This document shows, one piece after another, positions 1 to 10,013 of a stretch of DNA of 64,000 nucleotides (its first letter is position 1; each line of letters starts with the position of its first letter). Source of the DNA: Teratosphaeria epicoccoides (lineage: Eukaryota > Ascomycota > Dothideomycetes > Mycosphaerellales > Teratosphaeriaceae); assembly GCA_021401465.1 (NCBI GenBank), contig JADDMT010000014.1, positions 186,001 through 250,000 on the forward strand. The letters are read 5' to 3'. Under the pieces are notes generated by a model. The model was not told the origin of the DNA, ran no database searches, and was given only the letters and a program-made list of their open reading frames with translations. The translations under genes and the position numbers were made by a program.

Positions 1-552
1 CTTGAAATACTTCCAAGGAGAGTCAAGAACCAGTCAAAAGCTGTGAGTATATGCACATGCCACATTGTGAGTGACCCGTTCCATGCTGAACCATTACAAA
101 AGATCTCGAACTATGTCATCCAGCGCGACAACAAGCTCAACATACAGCTCGCCGAGTCAAACAAGAGGATCGCCGAAGAGGCCCGTCGCGACAATCTTCT
201 AAATCTCGAAATGGCTGCGGCGACTGCCCAAGTGGCCGAAGAGACCCGTGTCGACTCTGCAGCCATGAAGACGATAGCCGTGCTGACGCTCACATTCCTG
301 CCGGGCACGTTTGTGGCATCCTTCTTCAGCATTCAAATGTTTGCATGGGACATACCGGATGGCAGCTCAGTTTCTCCCTATCTGTGGGTTTACTTTGTCG
401 TAACTATCCCTCTCACGATCACAGTCTATCTGTTGTGGATCTGGTGGTTTAAATACAGTCAAAGGAATTATAGAAAGGATCACGACGCATCTGTGCTGAA
501 ATTCGAGCAGGAGTTGAAGAGTCGGGTGCGGAGTGCTACGGGAACGTGGTGA
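1..552 (+). CDS. CorA-like divalent cation transporter family protein, C-terminal fragment
   Basis: Only the 3' end lies in the window. I read two exons, 1-42 and 103-552, separated by a 60-bp intron (donor GTGAGTAT at 43, CTGAAC branch-like site near 86, acceptor AAAAG ending at 102); the frame runs straight across. A helical stretch rich in charged residues leads to two membrane segments, the first beginning near MKTIAVLTLTFLPGTF and the second around LWVYFVVTIPLTI. This is the arrangement of fungal CorA/ZntB-like proteins, often found with ankyrin or other N-terminal modules. The GMN signature of true CorA magnesium channels is not seen at the end of the first helix, where GTF stands instead, so ion transport is not certain. 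The 5' part of the gene, and any extra domains, lie left of the window. Confidence 0.75.
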   Translation, partial: LEILPRRVKNQSKAVSICTCHIVSDPFHAEPLQKISNYVIQRDNKLNIQLAESNKRIAEEARRDNLLNLEMAAATAQVAEETRVDSAAMKTIAVLTLTFLPGTFVASFFSIQMFAWDIPDGSSVSPYLWVYFVVTIPLTITVYLLWIWWFKYSQRNYRKDHDASVLKFEQELKSRVRSATGTW

Positions 553-1682
553 GATCGAATTAAGTCTACACTGTACACGGGACGATAATCCACATATGTT
601 GTGAAGTCACTGTACGTGTCGAGCAATTGCACGATTGGCGCACACTGAAAGTTCGTACATTGACGCAAATCTGGTCGCTTATAGATCCATTGATAGGTCA
701 TCAAGGACCGCGATGTGTTACCCCCAGGCAGTAAACGTTCATTTGTCAACCATCCTGTCAACCATTTGATTGCTTCACGTTGACCATTTGACGGCTTGAT
801 GGTCCCATTGAAGCCTTGAGCAGCCCAGGGCATGACCAGTCGCGTGCACCAGGTCAACAAGCATTCAGTCGTGTCGATAAGCAGCCACTCTGTGAATCGT
901 TCGAATGACTGGTGGGAACGCTACGACGCCGGATCTTCAACTTAACGCAGGCACTTGATAGTGCCAGCAGCTGTCAGTGAGTCTATCAGACTGTCAGCAG
1001 GCTGAGTGAATAGGTGTACGCTCTTCGCCATTCGTTGTATCAGCAGGCTGAGTGAATAGATGTACCCTCTTCACCATCCGCCGTCTCCGATCCGCGGGAA
1101 ACCTGTCCAAGGAAGCTGCTGTTCAAGTTCAGTTCCACAAACTCGAGGTGGCGAACGAGCAAAAGCTGTATCGTCGCGCCATGCCACCGTCTACTCTATA
1201 CGGACTGTTCTCCGTGCACATCTTCTTATGTCTCACGAGGATCAGGGTTTGCCGTCTGCTGTGTCCGACACAACGAATCATCGACTAACTTGAAAATGTG
1301 CCCTGCTGTGTGGTTTCCGTCCGCCACCGCGGCTGCGGACTGCCCGTCCGACAACGAGCAGAGCGAATCGCACAGGTCCAAGGGTCGCAGCCCGGATTGC
1401 CCGCGGATTCGTACAAATTCCCCCCGGCCCACCACGTAGACCCAGAATCGCACGCGCGGTCAAGAGTGGAGCACAGAGATCCCGACCACGCCGACATGCT
1501 GACGGTCTGACGGTCCCAAAAATGGCACGTGTCCAGTAGCGCCCGCGAACTGGACGCAGGGGCCTGGGAGGTACAATAGCCTTGGCTCTGGACGCCTTAT
1601 ACAAAGAGCTGAGAGCTCAACCAGCCATGATCGCCACAAGTTTCGGTCCCTTGGGACCTGAGTCCCTTCATTCCAGCCTCCA
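553..1682. other. Intergenic, no gene seen; contains a short tandem duplication
   Basis: About 1.1 kb between the CorA-like gene and the J-HET gene. Open frames here are short, overlap on both strands and lack recognisable domains. It holds the 40-bp duplication at 995-1080, and the promoter of the downstream gene presumably lies near 1400-1680. Confidence 0.6.
995..1080 (+). repeat. Two-copy direct repeat, 40-bp unit
   Basis: Copy one spans 995-1034 and copy two 1041-1080, both beginning CAGCAGGCTGAGTGAATAG. The copies differ at four positions and are separated by six bases, giving a 46-bp period. Confidence 0.9.
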
Positions 1683-4600
1683 ATGGCTACAGCAGTGCCA
1701 TTTGATCCATTCCAGACATTGGGACTGCCACGGGACGCATCTTTCGCTGCCATCAAGTTGAAGTATCGCGAATTAGCTCGGAAATACCATCCCAACCGTC
1801 TACAAGGCAGTGAAGAGTCCAAAGCTGCCCTCGCCGAACAATTCCATAATGTACATCAAGCGTGGAGACATCTCAGAGATTCCGACAAGCGGCGACGCTA
1901 TGTCGAACTGCTCCGCCTCGCTGAGGAACAAGCGGAGTTAGAAAGCCGAATGCTCGATCTCCTGAATGGGAATGATGAAAGCACGCATAGCACCCATAAC
2001 CATCTAGATCAAGATGGTCATGCCTCGAGCGATGCAGATGACGACGTGCTGCCTCGCGTTGGGGCTGTGCAGCGTCGTCGAACAACGCTTGAGCGGTCTG
2101 CGAGGGAAGCAAAGCATCTGGGCGATCGGGCTCTTGTGAAGGAGTCGCCAGCTACGAATAGTTTGGTGCGGAAGGATAGCAAGAATTTCAAGCCAGTCAA
2201 TGCTACTATGAACAGAGATAAAGGCAGTGGAGATGGCGACTACTTCAGTCTAAGAAGAACCAAGCTCGGGAAGCTACGGCGCCGAGAGATGTATGCATTT
2301 GAGCGGTACCGCAACGCTATGGTCGACAAGTTCCAAGCCGAACTGGAGGCTGAAAGGACAAAGGAGGTCTACGAGAAGAGCCGATGGAAACGGGAATACT
2401 TTGAAAGAGCGTCAAGAGAGACCGCAGAGCGGTTGCGATCGTTCCAGCATTTCATGAGTGCAGCAAGAGCTATCGGATCACAAATCGCAAGGCGACGCAA
2501 GCGCTCGACTGTCAGCTATGGAGGCCAGATCCTATCCACAGAGGACGCCGTGGACAGCAGCCAATACTTGGCGCCCGAAAATGGTACATTGGGCCTTCAC
2601 GCCCGGCCAGGGCATAGGAGAGCCTATAGTAGTGACATCAGTGGTGATCAGACAAGTAGTGATGAAGCTTCCAGCGGCGGCTATGCATCCGCCAGACCTG
2701 GGATGATGTCCTGGACCTGGGGTCGACATCATAGCAGGAACACCTCTTTGGATGCCTTTCAGCCACCTTCGATACCTTCCACGAGCGGCTCCCTCGTGAA
2801 GAGATCCAATCCAGACGATAACGTACAGTTCCGCATGGTCGTGAAGAGTCCCACTGGGTTCAGTGCGCAACGAGTGGCCGAAGGGGATTCCAGCTCCGAC
2901 TCAAATCGTACGACACCGCGATCTCCGACTCCAAACACCCCTTCCCCTTCGCAGAGGTTCTTCACATTGGTACAGAACCCAAGCATATCGGACATTTTTC
3001 GCACAACGTCCAACGTCCAGCGTTCCACATCTCTGCCACCAAGAATCAGCGAAGGCACGGCAAAGCATCCAGCCAAGCTCGCGGCAGACGCCTGCCACTT
3101 TCAGATAAAACGTCTATCGAAGGCGGAGTGGAGCCAAATTCCTTTCGAGAAGGTCCACGAGCTTTCGTATGCCGAGAAGTCGTGGATGTTGGGTGCTCAG
3201 GGAGACGCGGATGCAGATCCCGTCGAAATCATCAACCGACTTTTCAATCTTGATCACAATGTCGCGTCCAAGTTCATGATCAAGCCCGATGCCAAAGCAA
3301 AATTCAGGTTCAGGCTGATCTACAATGATCGCGTTGTCGTAAAGGCTCCAGGTCAGTGTTCTTACATCGCTCTAAGCTACCGACGGAGGAGACAAGTTCA
3401 AAAGAGCGACAAACACTTCACACTTCCTCTGGAAGCGGCTATGTTTCAGGCTGTATGGGACCAAAGGATTGATGATCAGGAAGGTGTCTGGATCGATCAG
3501 ATCTCGATTGATCAGCAGAGTCGTACGGAGACGACCATATCTATGTCTGCCATGGACATGGTATACAGAAGTGCTCGTCTGGTCGTGGTAGCATTAGATG
3601 ACCTCGAGCTGGAGGAGATCGAAGGTAAAGTTCTGGATAACCATATGGATGAGTACTCACACATGCAACACGTGCCCGCAGGCAAGCGCTTTCGGGGAAG
3701 ACAGCCACCGTATTTGGAGACTCACGAGGAGCTGTATCAGGTGTTGCAGAAGATCTTGCGATCGCCGTGGTTCAAGCGAGCATGGTGCCGCCACGAGATG
3801 CGCCTGGCACGCGATCTCGTCTTCCTTGTGCCTTGCAAATCGGCCGCAGGGAGGAGTGTTGTCAGGTTTAATTCACATTGCTTCACGCACCTTCTGGCTC
3901 TCGCAGCGGAGACTCCTTTCGAGGCTGAGATCGAGAAGAACAAGCCGGCTCTCAATGCTTTCTTCAGAGACAGAAGTAAATTGGGCCCGCACGACCGCCA
4001 ACTTCGTTTTCACCATGGTAATTATACCACAGTAGCGGCGGAGATCTTGAACATGGAAGCTGGCGGCGACCTAAACATTCCCGCGAAACAAAGAGCCGCA
4101 GACGCTCTGAAAGACAAGATCTCTATCATTCTAAATACCATGGAGTGCGGGCTGGCGTTGACTTCGGAGATGCGCGATCCTTCAATGCCGTTGACAAAGT
4201 CTGAAGGACAGTACATGCTCCTGACTCTTGCGCTGGCGGCACAAGATCCAGGCGCCTTGTGCTCGGTCGGGCCGCCAATGTGTTTAGCGGCAGCGGAAAG
4301 TCGTTCACCTCTGTCACCCACTGCATCGTCCACATGGCTATTCGAGCCCACGAATGTGGACGCCGGCTTGAATAATTATAGAACCCTGCGCCGTCTGCCG
4401 AGTTCAGTCCGCATCGCTACGGGCCTTCACCTTGGCGAGCACTTCGTGGAACTCGATCTGAAGTTCTTGAAGCCGGGCGATGATCCAGCTGTGCACCGCG
4501 CATTGGATGACCTGCATAGCCTGCACCTTGCTGGTCACTTCATTAGTCACTGCACCAACAACAAATATGGCCGCAACCGTCATCGATACCTCCTGACAGA

Positions 4601-5252
4601 TCCGATAGCGAACCGACACTTCGGCGACATGCGCGAGGTCTACGAGCAGACTCTGGCATGCGTCTTCGAATGCGGTCCCGACTGGGTTGAGGACATCTGC
4701 CATCGGTACGGTGTATCCCGCTGGAAGCAAGATGGAGAGTCGGCTTGGAATCTTCTCGTTGCTCTGAAGAATACGGATGGAAAGTGGCCGGTCGACGCTT
4801 GGGGGGCGCGCGCGGCAGGTTTCATCATGGACTTTGTCAACTTCTTAGTCATCCGCGGTATGCCGCAGCGACAGGTATTACGCCGCGAGGCCTGGAGGCC
4901 GATATGGGTCAAGACGGAGAATGAAGGTAAGATATTGACGTTCGTGCCGCCTGGCGACATTAGGTTAGCAGTACCGACCGCATTGTTGGGAGACGATGAT
5001 TATGTTCATCTTGCTCGTTTGTGGATCTTGGAGGCACGGCATTCATTCCACGACTCATTTGATTCTCCTGGCGAAAACGCAAGGTCGGATGATTGGACAC
5101 TGATTGGCAAGTCCGTCATGTTCGGCGATGATTTGGCAACGCAGCAGTCGCACTCTCCATCAGGGGTTTGGCGTGAGAAGCAAAGGATCTTCGGGAGAGG
5201 AGACCCCGAGATACAGCGATTATTGCGGGAAAGGAGCTTTGGACATCTTTGA
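1683..5252 (+). CDS. J-domain / HET-domain fusion protein
   Basis: An intronless frame of 1,189 codons. Residues about 8-77 form a DnaJ-type J domain (FQTLGLPRDAS, then KLKYRELARKYHPNR), followed by a helical charged region. The HPD tripeptide needed to stimulate Hsp70 reads HPN at residues 36-38 (codon AAC). Residues about 100-460 are low complexity and Ser-rich, with a charged, probably coiled-coil part near 200-265. From about residue 560 a HET (heterokaryon incompatibility) domain follows: YIALSY, then WIDQISIDQQ near 601, MDMVYRSARLVVVALDD near 624, and PWFKRAWCRHEMRLA near 695. The remaining 470 residues carry no domain I recognise. HET proteins trigger non-self-recognition cell death in other fungi, and J proteins recruit Hsp70; combining the two in one immune-like protein is my inference. 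The ATG at 1683 sits immediately before the J domain. Confidence 0.85.
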   Translation: MATAVPFDPFQTLGLPRDASFAAIKLKYRELARKYHPNRLQGSEESKAALAEQFHNVHQAWRHLRDSDKRRRYVELLRLAEEQAELESRMLDLLNGNDESTHSTHNHLDQDGHASSDADDDVLPRVGAVQRRRTTLERSAREAKHLGDRALVKESPATNSLVRKDSKNFKPVNATMNRDKGSGDGDYFSLRRTKLGKLRRREMYAFERYRNAMVDKFQAELEAERTKEVYEKSRWKREYFERASRETAERLRSFQHFMSAARAIGSQIARRRKRSTVSYGGQILSTEDAVDSSQYLAPENGTLGLHARPGHRRAYSSDISGDQTSSDEASSGGYASARPGMMSWTWGRHHSRNTSLDAFQPPSIPSTSGSLVKRSNPDDNVQFRMVVKSPTGFSAQRVAEGDSSSDSNRTTPRSPTPNTPSPSQRFFTLVQNPSISDIFRTTSNVQRSTSLPPRISEGTAKHPAKLAADACHFQIKRLSKAEWSQIPFEKVHELSYAEKSWMLGAQGDADADPVEIINRLFNLDHNVASKFMIKPDAKAKFRFRLIYNDRVVVKAPGQCSYIALSYRRRRQVQKSDKHFTLPLEAAMFQAVWDQRIDDQEGVWIDQISIDQQSRTETTISMSAMDMVYRSARLVVVALDDLELEEIEGKVLDNHMDEYSHMQHVPAGKRFRGRQPPYLETHEELYQVLQKILRSPWFKRAWCRHEMRLARDLVFLVPCKSAAGRSVVRFNSHCFTHLLALAAETPFEAEIEKNKPALNAFFRDRSKLGPHDRQLRFHHGNYTTVAAEILNMEAGGDLNIPAKQRAADALKDKISIILNTMECGLALTSEMRDPSMPLTKSEGQYMLLTLALAAQDPGALCSVGPPMCLAAAESRSPLSPTASSTWLFEPTNVDAGLNNYRTLRRLPSSVRIATGLHLGEHFVELDLKFLKPGDDPAVHRALDDLHSLHLAGHFISHCTNNKYGRNRHRYLLTDPIANRHFGDMREVYEQTLACVFECGPDWVEDICHRYGVSRWKQDGESAWNLLVALKNTDGKWPVDAWGARAAGFIMDFVNFLVIRGMPQRQVLRREAWRPIWVKTENEGKILTFVPPGDIRLAVPTALLGDDDYVHLARLWILEARHSFHDSFDSPGENARSDDWTLIGKSVMFGDDLATQQSHSPSGVWREKQRIFGRGDPEIQRLLRERSFGHL

Positions 5253-5745
5253 TGCGGTCTGTACTAAATAACGAGAAGCGATACTCTGTGCAAGTAGACA
5301 GAATGTTGCTTTGATGGGTTCTGCTGCGTTTGAGCGAGGAGTCTGGCGATCTAGAGACGATGTATGGGCAGTAATCAGCGAGAAGCATGTAGTCTGCTGG
5401 AATTTATATGTACACCACCTTGCTCTCGAATTCTAGAAGTCATCACCGCCAACATCATATCAGGCTTACCGTCGACCTCTCGGTGTGACGTTCTTGGGCC
5501 TTGACTGGTGACGCCTGCCTGGCCGGTTTCTACAGGCCACTCAGTAGTATACACTAATTAGCTTTAGACTTTCTTCAAGGCGTTTCGTCCCAAGGCGCAG
5601 TCGATCCCTAAATCTCAACAGACCAGGCGTGATCATCAACCACAGCCTCGCATCGCTGTCTTCAGTTTCTGAAAAGCTGTTGCTTCCCTGCGTCTTAGCC
5701 CGTCTACACGAGCGATTACCAATAATTGGCAAAGAATCTCGGAGA
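5253..5745. other. Intergenic, nothing recognised
   Basis: About 490 bp holding the 3' flank of the J-HET gene and the promoter of the DUF1772 gene. No RNA gene, repeat or distinct motif was seen. Confidence 0.6.
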
Positions 5746-6413
5746 ATGAGTGTATCTGAGGGCATTCCTTCTCTGATTCCTGTTGCCAAATTCGTGGGCA
5801 TTGCTTGGCCACTACTCTACTCGGGTATTACAGCACAATGTACGAAGCAGCTGTAGCAGTCCTGCATTTACTGACTCGATGTGCTGACTTAGGCTGGACT
5901 GTTTCAGACTCGGTAACTTTCGTCGAACCCATCATCCAACATGCACCTACAGACAAGATCATGGCGAGGCAATGGCTCCACGGATACCAATATGGTCCTC
6001 TCTGGGTTCCGCCACTCGTCGGCCCTAGCACAGTAGCGAATTTCTATCTCGCCTACCTAGCCAACGCTGCAGGAGTCGGATGGAAGAGGAACGCGTACAT
6101 CGCGGCGGCAGTTGGTATATGGAGTATCTTCCCTATAACATTCTTCTACATGGAGCCGGGCATCAATGGGGCGTGCAAGTGGAAGGTCGAGACGTTGTTG
6201 AAAGACGAGAAGGATCATAAGAAGATGAAGAATACATATTGGTACTATCCTAGTGCGCACATGCACGGCGGGACAATGGCCAGTCGCGAGCGGGCCGAGA
6301 GGACGTGCATGAAGGAATTGATTTCGTTTTGGCGCAGGATCAACAACTGGAGGGCATTGATTGCTCTTCTCGCAGGTGTCGCCAGTGGTTATGCAACTTT
6401 GTATGAGATTTGA
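5746..6413 (+). CDS. DUF1772 (anthrone oxygenase-like) membrane protein
   Basis: Two exons, 5746-5824 and 5893-6413, with a 68-bp intron (GTATTA donor, GTGCTGACTT branch, TTAG acceptor) splitting a Gly codon. The spliced protein is about 199 aa, starting MSVSEGIPSLIPVAKFVGIA. Hydrophobic segments near residues 8-25, 62-80 and 82-105, and another at the C-terminus (ALIALLAGVASGYATLYEI), give the four-helix layout of DUF1772 proteins. GPSTVANFYLAYLA and the segment after FYMEPGINGACKWKVE are typical of the family. Some members act with polyketide synthases as anthrone oxygenases; no polyketide synthase is in this window, so that role is not supported here. The function is best left as unknown membrane protein of this family. 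Confidence 0.8.
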
Positions 6414-6772
6414 GAGCACAAGCTTTTCTACGGCTCTCTTGTGAGGTTCCGCAAACAACCAAATCTGCCGAGGCTTAACACGTGATTATGTACGGGGGTA
6501 CCGCCGTCTCCTTCTCTATTTATTTCACAGCGGCACGCCAGCGTTGTTCCACACGTTGGTGACACACGCTGTCATCGATGGCTCCTATCGTCGTGAGCTT
6601 GCAGTCCGCTAGGCCGGATCAACCCCAGGTATATCCGGTGTTGTACATATTGACCCCACTTGTCAGGCCCACTTCTGAATATAGAGATATCGAACATATG
6701 TGAGTTGTACTTGGGTCTTTCCAATCAACTTCATGCATCGCCGAGGTTGTGAAGCTTCTCGACCTACTTCCA
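6414..6772. other. Intergenic, promoter of the acetoacetyl-CoA synthetase gene
   Basis: About 360 bp between two genes on the same strand. There is an AT-rich run (CTCTATTTATTTCAC) near 6514, but no element I can name with confidence. Confidence 0.5.
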
Positions 6773-8845
6773 ATGGCCTCCAAAACGAATGGCATAGGTA
6801 GCTTTGCAAAGACTACCGCCCTATGGTCACATCCAGCGCCGAAAGACACGCAGCTCTACGACTTCCTCCAGCGGGTGAACCAGAGATGTAAGAAGGACTT
6901 CCAGACGTACGACGATCTGTATCGATGGAGCATCAAGAACGTAGGGCAAGTCTGGGGCGAAATATGGGAATTCTGCGGCATTCGGGCCTCGCAGGGTTTC
7001 AAAACGGTTGTGACGGACGACAAGACTATGTTCCCTCGACCAACATGGTTTGAGGGAGCCAGATTAAGTTTTGCAGAGAATCTGCTCTTCCCTACCCAAC
7101 GCATTGATGAGGATGCGCCTGCTATAATTGCGGCAACGGAGACCACGAGAGAGAAAGTCAGCTGGAAGGAGCTGAGGGAGAGAGTGAAGGCGTGCCAAGC
7201 AGGTATGCTTGCAATGAAGCTGAAGCCTGGCGATCGAGTGGCGGGATACGTTGCGAATCATACCAATGCATTGGTCGCGATGTTGGCCGCGACGAGTCTT
7301 GGTGCAATTTGGACCGCGGTATCTCCTGACACTGGTGTGACCGCGGTGCTCGATCGTATGGTACAGATTGAGCCAGCCCTCCTTTTTACCGATAATGCCG
7401 TGATGTACAACGGGAAGACACATCCCATCTTGCCGAAAGTCAAGGAGATTGTTAAGTCACTGCCTACACTCAAAGGGACTATCATCTTCGAGACGGTAGG
7501 GACGATGGAGACCAGGCTTGATTCACCCACGGGTGCGGAAAAAGTGTTCACGTACAGTAACTTCACCTCGATGAATACTGATGCGCCGAAAAGCCTGCGT
7601 TTCGAACAGCTCGAGCCGGACCACCCGATATACATCCTGTACTCCTCTGGCACGACAGGTGCTCCAAAATGCATAGTCCACGGCGCCGGCGGTACTCTGA
7701 TACAGCACAAGAAGGAGCATGTACTACAAAGCGACATCCGACCTGGCGACAAACTCTTCTACTTTACCACTTGTACCTGGATGATGTGGCATTGGCTGGT
7801 ATCTGGCCTTGCTTCTGGCGCTACGCTTGTCCTGTACGATGGCTCGCCTTTTCAGTATCTCTCGAACGGCGAAAGTGTCAAGGATGACCTCGCAATGCCG
7901 AGACTGATCGATGAGTTGGGCATCACACAGTTTGGCACTAGTGCGAAATATCTTTCTGTCCTGGAGCAGAAGAACATCATGCCAAAGGAGCAAGGCTTGT
8001 CACTCAAGACTCTGAAAGCCATATACTCCACTGGCTCACCTCTGGCGCCGTCAACTTTCCAGTATGTCTACAAAGCGTTTGGCGAGATCAACCTCGGTTC
8101 CATCACAGGGGGTACAGATATTATATCTCTGTTTGGCGCACCCTGCCCTCTACATCCAGTCTACGCCGGTGAGATCCAAGTCCTTGGTCTGGGCATGGCG
8201 GTTCAAGCATGGGACTACACAGGAAAGGACATCAGCTCAACAGGCGAAGCGGGTGATCTGGTCTGTGTCAAGCCCTTTCCTTGCCAACCTGTACAATTTT
8301 GGAGTGCAAAGGGCAAGGAGGAGGGCGATAAGAAGTACAAATCCTCCTATTTCGAGCAATTTGAGGGTGTGTGGCATCACGGAGATTTTGTAAGGTTCAA
8401 TCCCGAAACCGGTGGCCTCGTTATGTTGGGACGTAGTGATGGCATCCTCAAGCCGTCAGGTGTGCGATTTGGAAGTGCAGAGATATACAATATTCTTCTC
8501 AAGTACTTCCCCGAGCAAGTCGAAGACGCGCTATGCATTGGCCGCCGGCGTGAGAAGGACTCCGATGAGACGGTCGTGCTCTTTCTGAAGATGAAGGAGC
8601 GTGCCCATTTCAATGATGAGCTAGTTCAAGGGATCAAGCATGTCGTGAGGAGAGAGCTCAGTGCCAGGCATGTTCCAGGCATTATCGACGAATGTCCGGA
8701 GATTCCAGTCACGACCAATGGGAAGAAGGTTGAGGGTGCTGTCAAGCAGATCCTGTGTGGTCTGAACGTCAAGACCTCAGCGAGTGTTGCCAATGCTGGA
8801 TGTCTGGATTGGTATCGAGAATGGGCTGAGAACCACAATGTCTGA
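6773..8845 (+). CDS. AACS: Acetoacetyl-CoA synthetase (acetoacetate-CoA ligase)
   Basis: Activates acetoacetate to acetoacetyl-CoA with ATP, feeding ketone bodies and leucine breakdown products back into sterol and lipid synthesis; the family is cytosolic. The 690-aa length matches full-length acetoacetyl-CoA synthetases. The adenylate-forming signature YILYSSGTTGAPKC lies near residues 287-300, the N-terminal ACS-type region contains YDDLYRWSIKN, and the C-terminal lysine motif TTNGKKVEG is near residue 650. I took the ATG at 6773 because the upstream extension of the frame begins only with GTG. The gene is intronless. No partner gene for leucine or ketone metabolism adjoins it. Confidence 0.93.
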   Translation: MASKTNGIGSFAKTTALWSHPAPKDTQLYDFLQRVNQRCKKDFQTYDDLYRWSIKNVGQVWGEIWEFCGIRASQGFKTVVTDDKTMFPRPTWFEGARLSFAENLLFPTQRIDEDAPAIIAATETTREKVSWKELRERVKACQAGMLAMKLKPGDRVAGYVANHTNALVAMLAATSLGAIWTAVSPDTGVTAVLDRMVQIEPALLFTDNAVMYNGKTHPILPKVKEIVKSLPTLKGTIIFETVGTMETRLDSPTGAEKVFTYSNFTSMNTDAPKSLRFEQLEPDHPIYILYSSGTTGAPKCIVHGAGGTLIQHKKEHVLQSDIRPGDKLFYFTTCTWMMWHWLVSGLASGATLVLYDGSPFQYLSNGESVKDDLAMPRLIDELGITQFGTSAKYLSVLEQKNIMPKEQGLSLKTLKAIYSTGSPLAPSTFQYVYKAFGEINLGSITGGTDIISLFGAPCPLHPVYAGEIQVLGLGMAVQAWDYTGKDISSTGEAGDLVCVKPFPCQPVQFWSAKGKEEGDKKYKSSYFEQFEGVWHHGDFVRFNPETGGLVMLGRSDGILKPSGVRFGSAEIYNILLKYFPEQVEDALCIGRRREKDSDETVVLFLKMKERAHFNDELVQGIKHVVRRELSARHVPGIIDECPEIPVTTNGKKVEGAVKQILCGLNVKTSASVANAGCLDWYREWAENHNV

Positions 8846-8895
8846 CCCATCCGGACTGACCGTGATGAACAAATCTCTTCCCGGCTCAATGAGAC

Positions 8896-9303
8896 TCAGG
8901 TTTCGGTCTGAGCTCGTCCGTCACGCTTCTTGGCACGAAAATGCTGGGCCCAAGGCTTTGGAGTTGAAATCGTAACCAGTTCTCTAGGTCCTCCAATTGC
9001 GACTCCACCTTTGGTATACCAACGCGGATTGGCTACCAGACTCACCACGCTGATACGCATACCATGTCGTCGGTCACTCGTGCCAAGCGCATAGCCATCA
9101 GTATCTACCTGGAAGATGAGGCTTGGGCCCATAACCATCATCTCACTGTCTGGTTTTCTTCGTCCAGCCTCATAGCATGGACAAGAATCAAGGGCTCCCG
9201 TTCGGCATTCGAGCAGGTATGAGAGACGCAATGATATGCACTTTTGAGAGTGAGAACATATCACTGTTGTCATCTCGGGCTTCAGCGACGTCGCCAATTT
9301 CAT
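8896..9303 (-). CDS. Doubtful hypothetical ORF
   Basis: An ATG-started frame of 135 codons, beginning MKLATSLKPEMTTVICSHSQ. It shows no domain, signal peptide or convincing intron signals. It is convergent with, and 50 bp from, the acetoacetyl-CoA synthetase stop codon. Listed because the middle part (SEMMVMGPSLIFQVDTDGYA) has protein-like composition; it may equally be random open frame or one exon of a gene I could not assemble. Confidence 0.2.
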   Translation of the reverse strand: MKLATSLKPEMTTVICSHSQKCISLRLSYLLECRTGALDSCPCYEAGRRKPDSEMMVMGPSLIFQVDTDGYALGTSDRRHGMRISVVSLVANPRWYTKGGVAIGGPRELVTISTPKPWAQHFRAKKRDGRAQTET

Positions 9304-9368
9304 GCTCCTCGCTACCAAGGCGCTTCAAGCGAACATAGCCCTATGTGAAGTCTCCAGGTCTCATATAG

Positions 9369-10013
9369 CTAGCGGTGGACATGGACAATCCTGCTAGTGT
9401 ACAGTATCTTGCCGTTTGAATTCGCCCCAAGCATTGCTGCTATGATCGTTTGTTTCTCTGACTTAGCCTGGAGGAGCGCCCTGCCGACATAACAAGCGCG
9501 ACTCAAAGTACCTAGGCACGCCACATTTTCCAGCTGGCTGAAGAGACTGGGCTTCAGTCCCGCGTTACGATGCATGTTCTCGACTTTCGCAATGCTCTTA
9601 GCCTTAAGCACACTTACAACATTGTCATGCTGGGATTGGCGTTGGGTACAAACAAGGGCTGAGGCGAGGTTGTCACCACGAAGACCACGATCTCCTGCTT
9701 CCAGCTTGGCTAGACCATGTCTAGTTGCATGAGTTCCGTCATCGGAAGCATCTCTGCCGGCATTCTGCATCAAACCGATTTTACCCAGTTGGCCAAAACC
9801 ACAAAGGACGTAACGCACCCGCAAGCCAAGTCGTACAGCCTTTGTGGCAATATCACTGCCATTGTCCGTGTTCTCGTCACAGCTGCAACCCAGAAGTATA
9901 CGCTGAATGCGTGCAGAAAACGTGGATGATCGGCTGATACACAGCCAGAGTACACATTTGGCACTGCGCTGTGGAATTCCACGGACTTGATCATAGCCAT
10001 CCAAGATCAGCAT
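9369..10013 (-). CDS. Hypothetical ORF, 214 codons
   Basis: The longest frame in an otherwise gene-poor 3.7-kb stretch, with an ATG at 10013 and no introns. The product is moderately basic, without a signal peptide or transmembrane segment. The half from about residue 90 onward has more regular codon use than the N-terminal part, so a real C-terminal exon with a spurious 5' extension is possible. I recognise no family. It lies head-to-tail with another doubtful minus-strand frame at 8896-9303, and the two could be parts of one decayed gene. Confidence 0.3.
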   Translation of the reverse strand: MLILDGYDQVRGIPQRSAKCVLWLCISRSSTFSARIQRILLGCSCDENTDNGSDIATKAVRLGLRVRYVLCGFGQLGKIGLMQNAGRDASDDGTHATRHGLAKLEAGDRGLRGDNLASALVCTQRQSQHDNVVSVLKAKSIAKVENMHRNAGLKPSLFSQLENVACLGTLSRACYVGRALLQAKSEKQTIIAAMLGANSNGKILYTSRIVHVHR

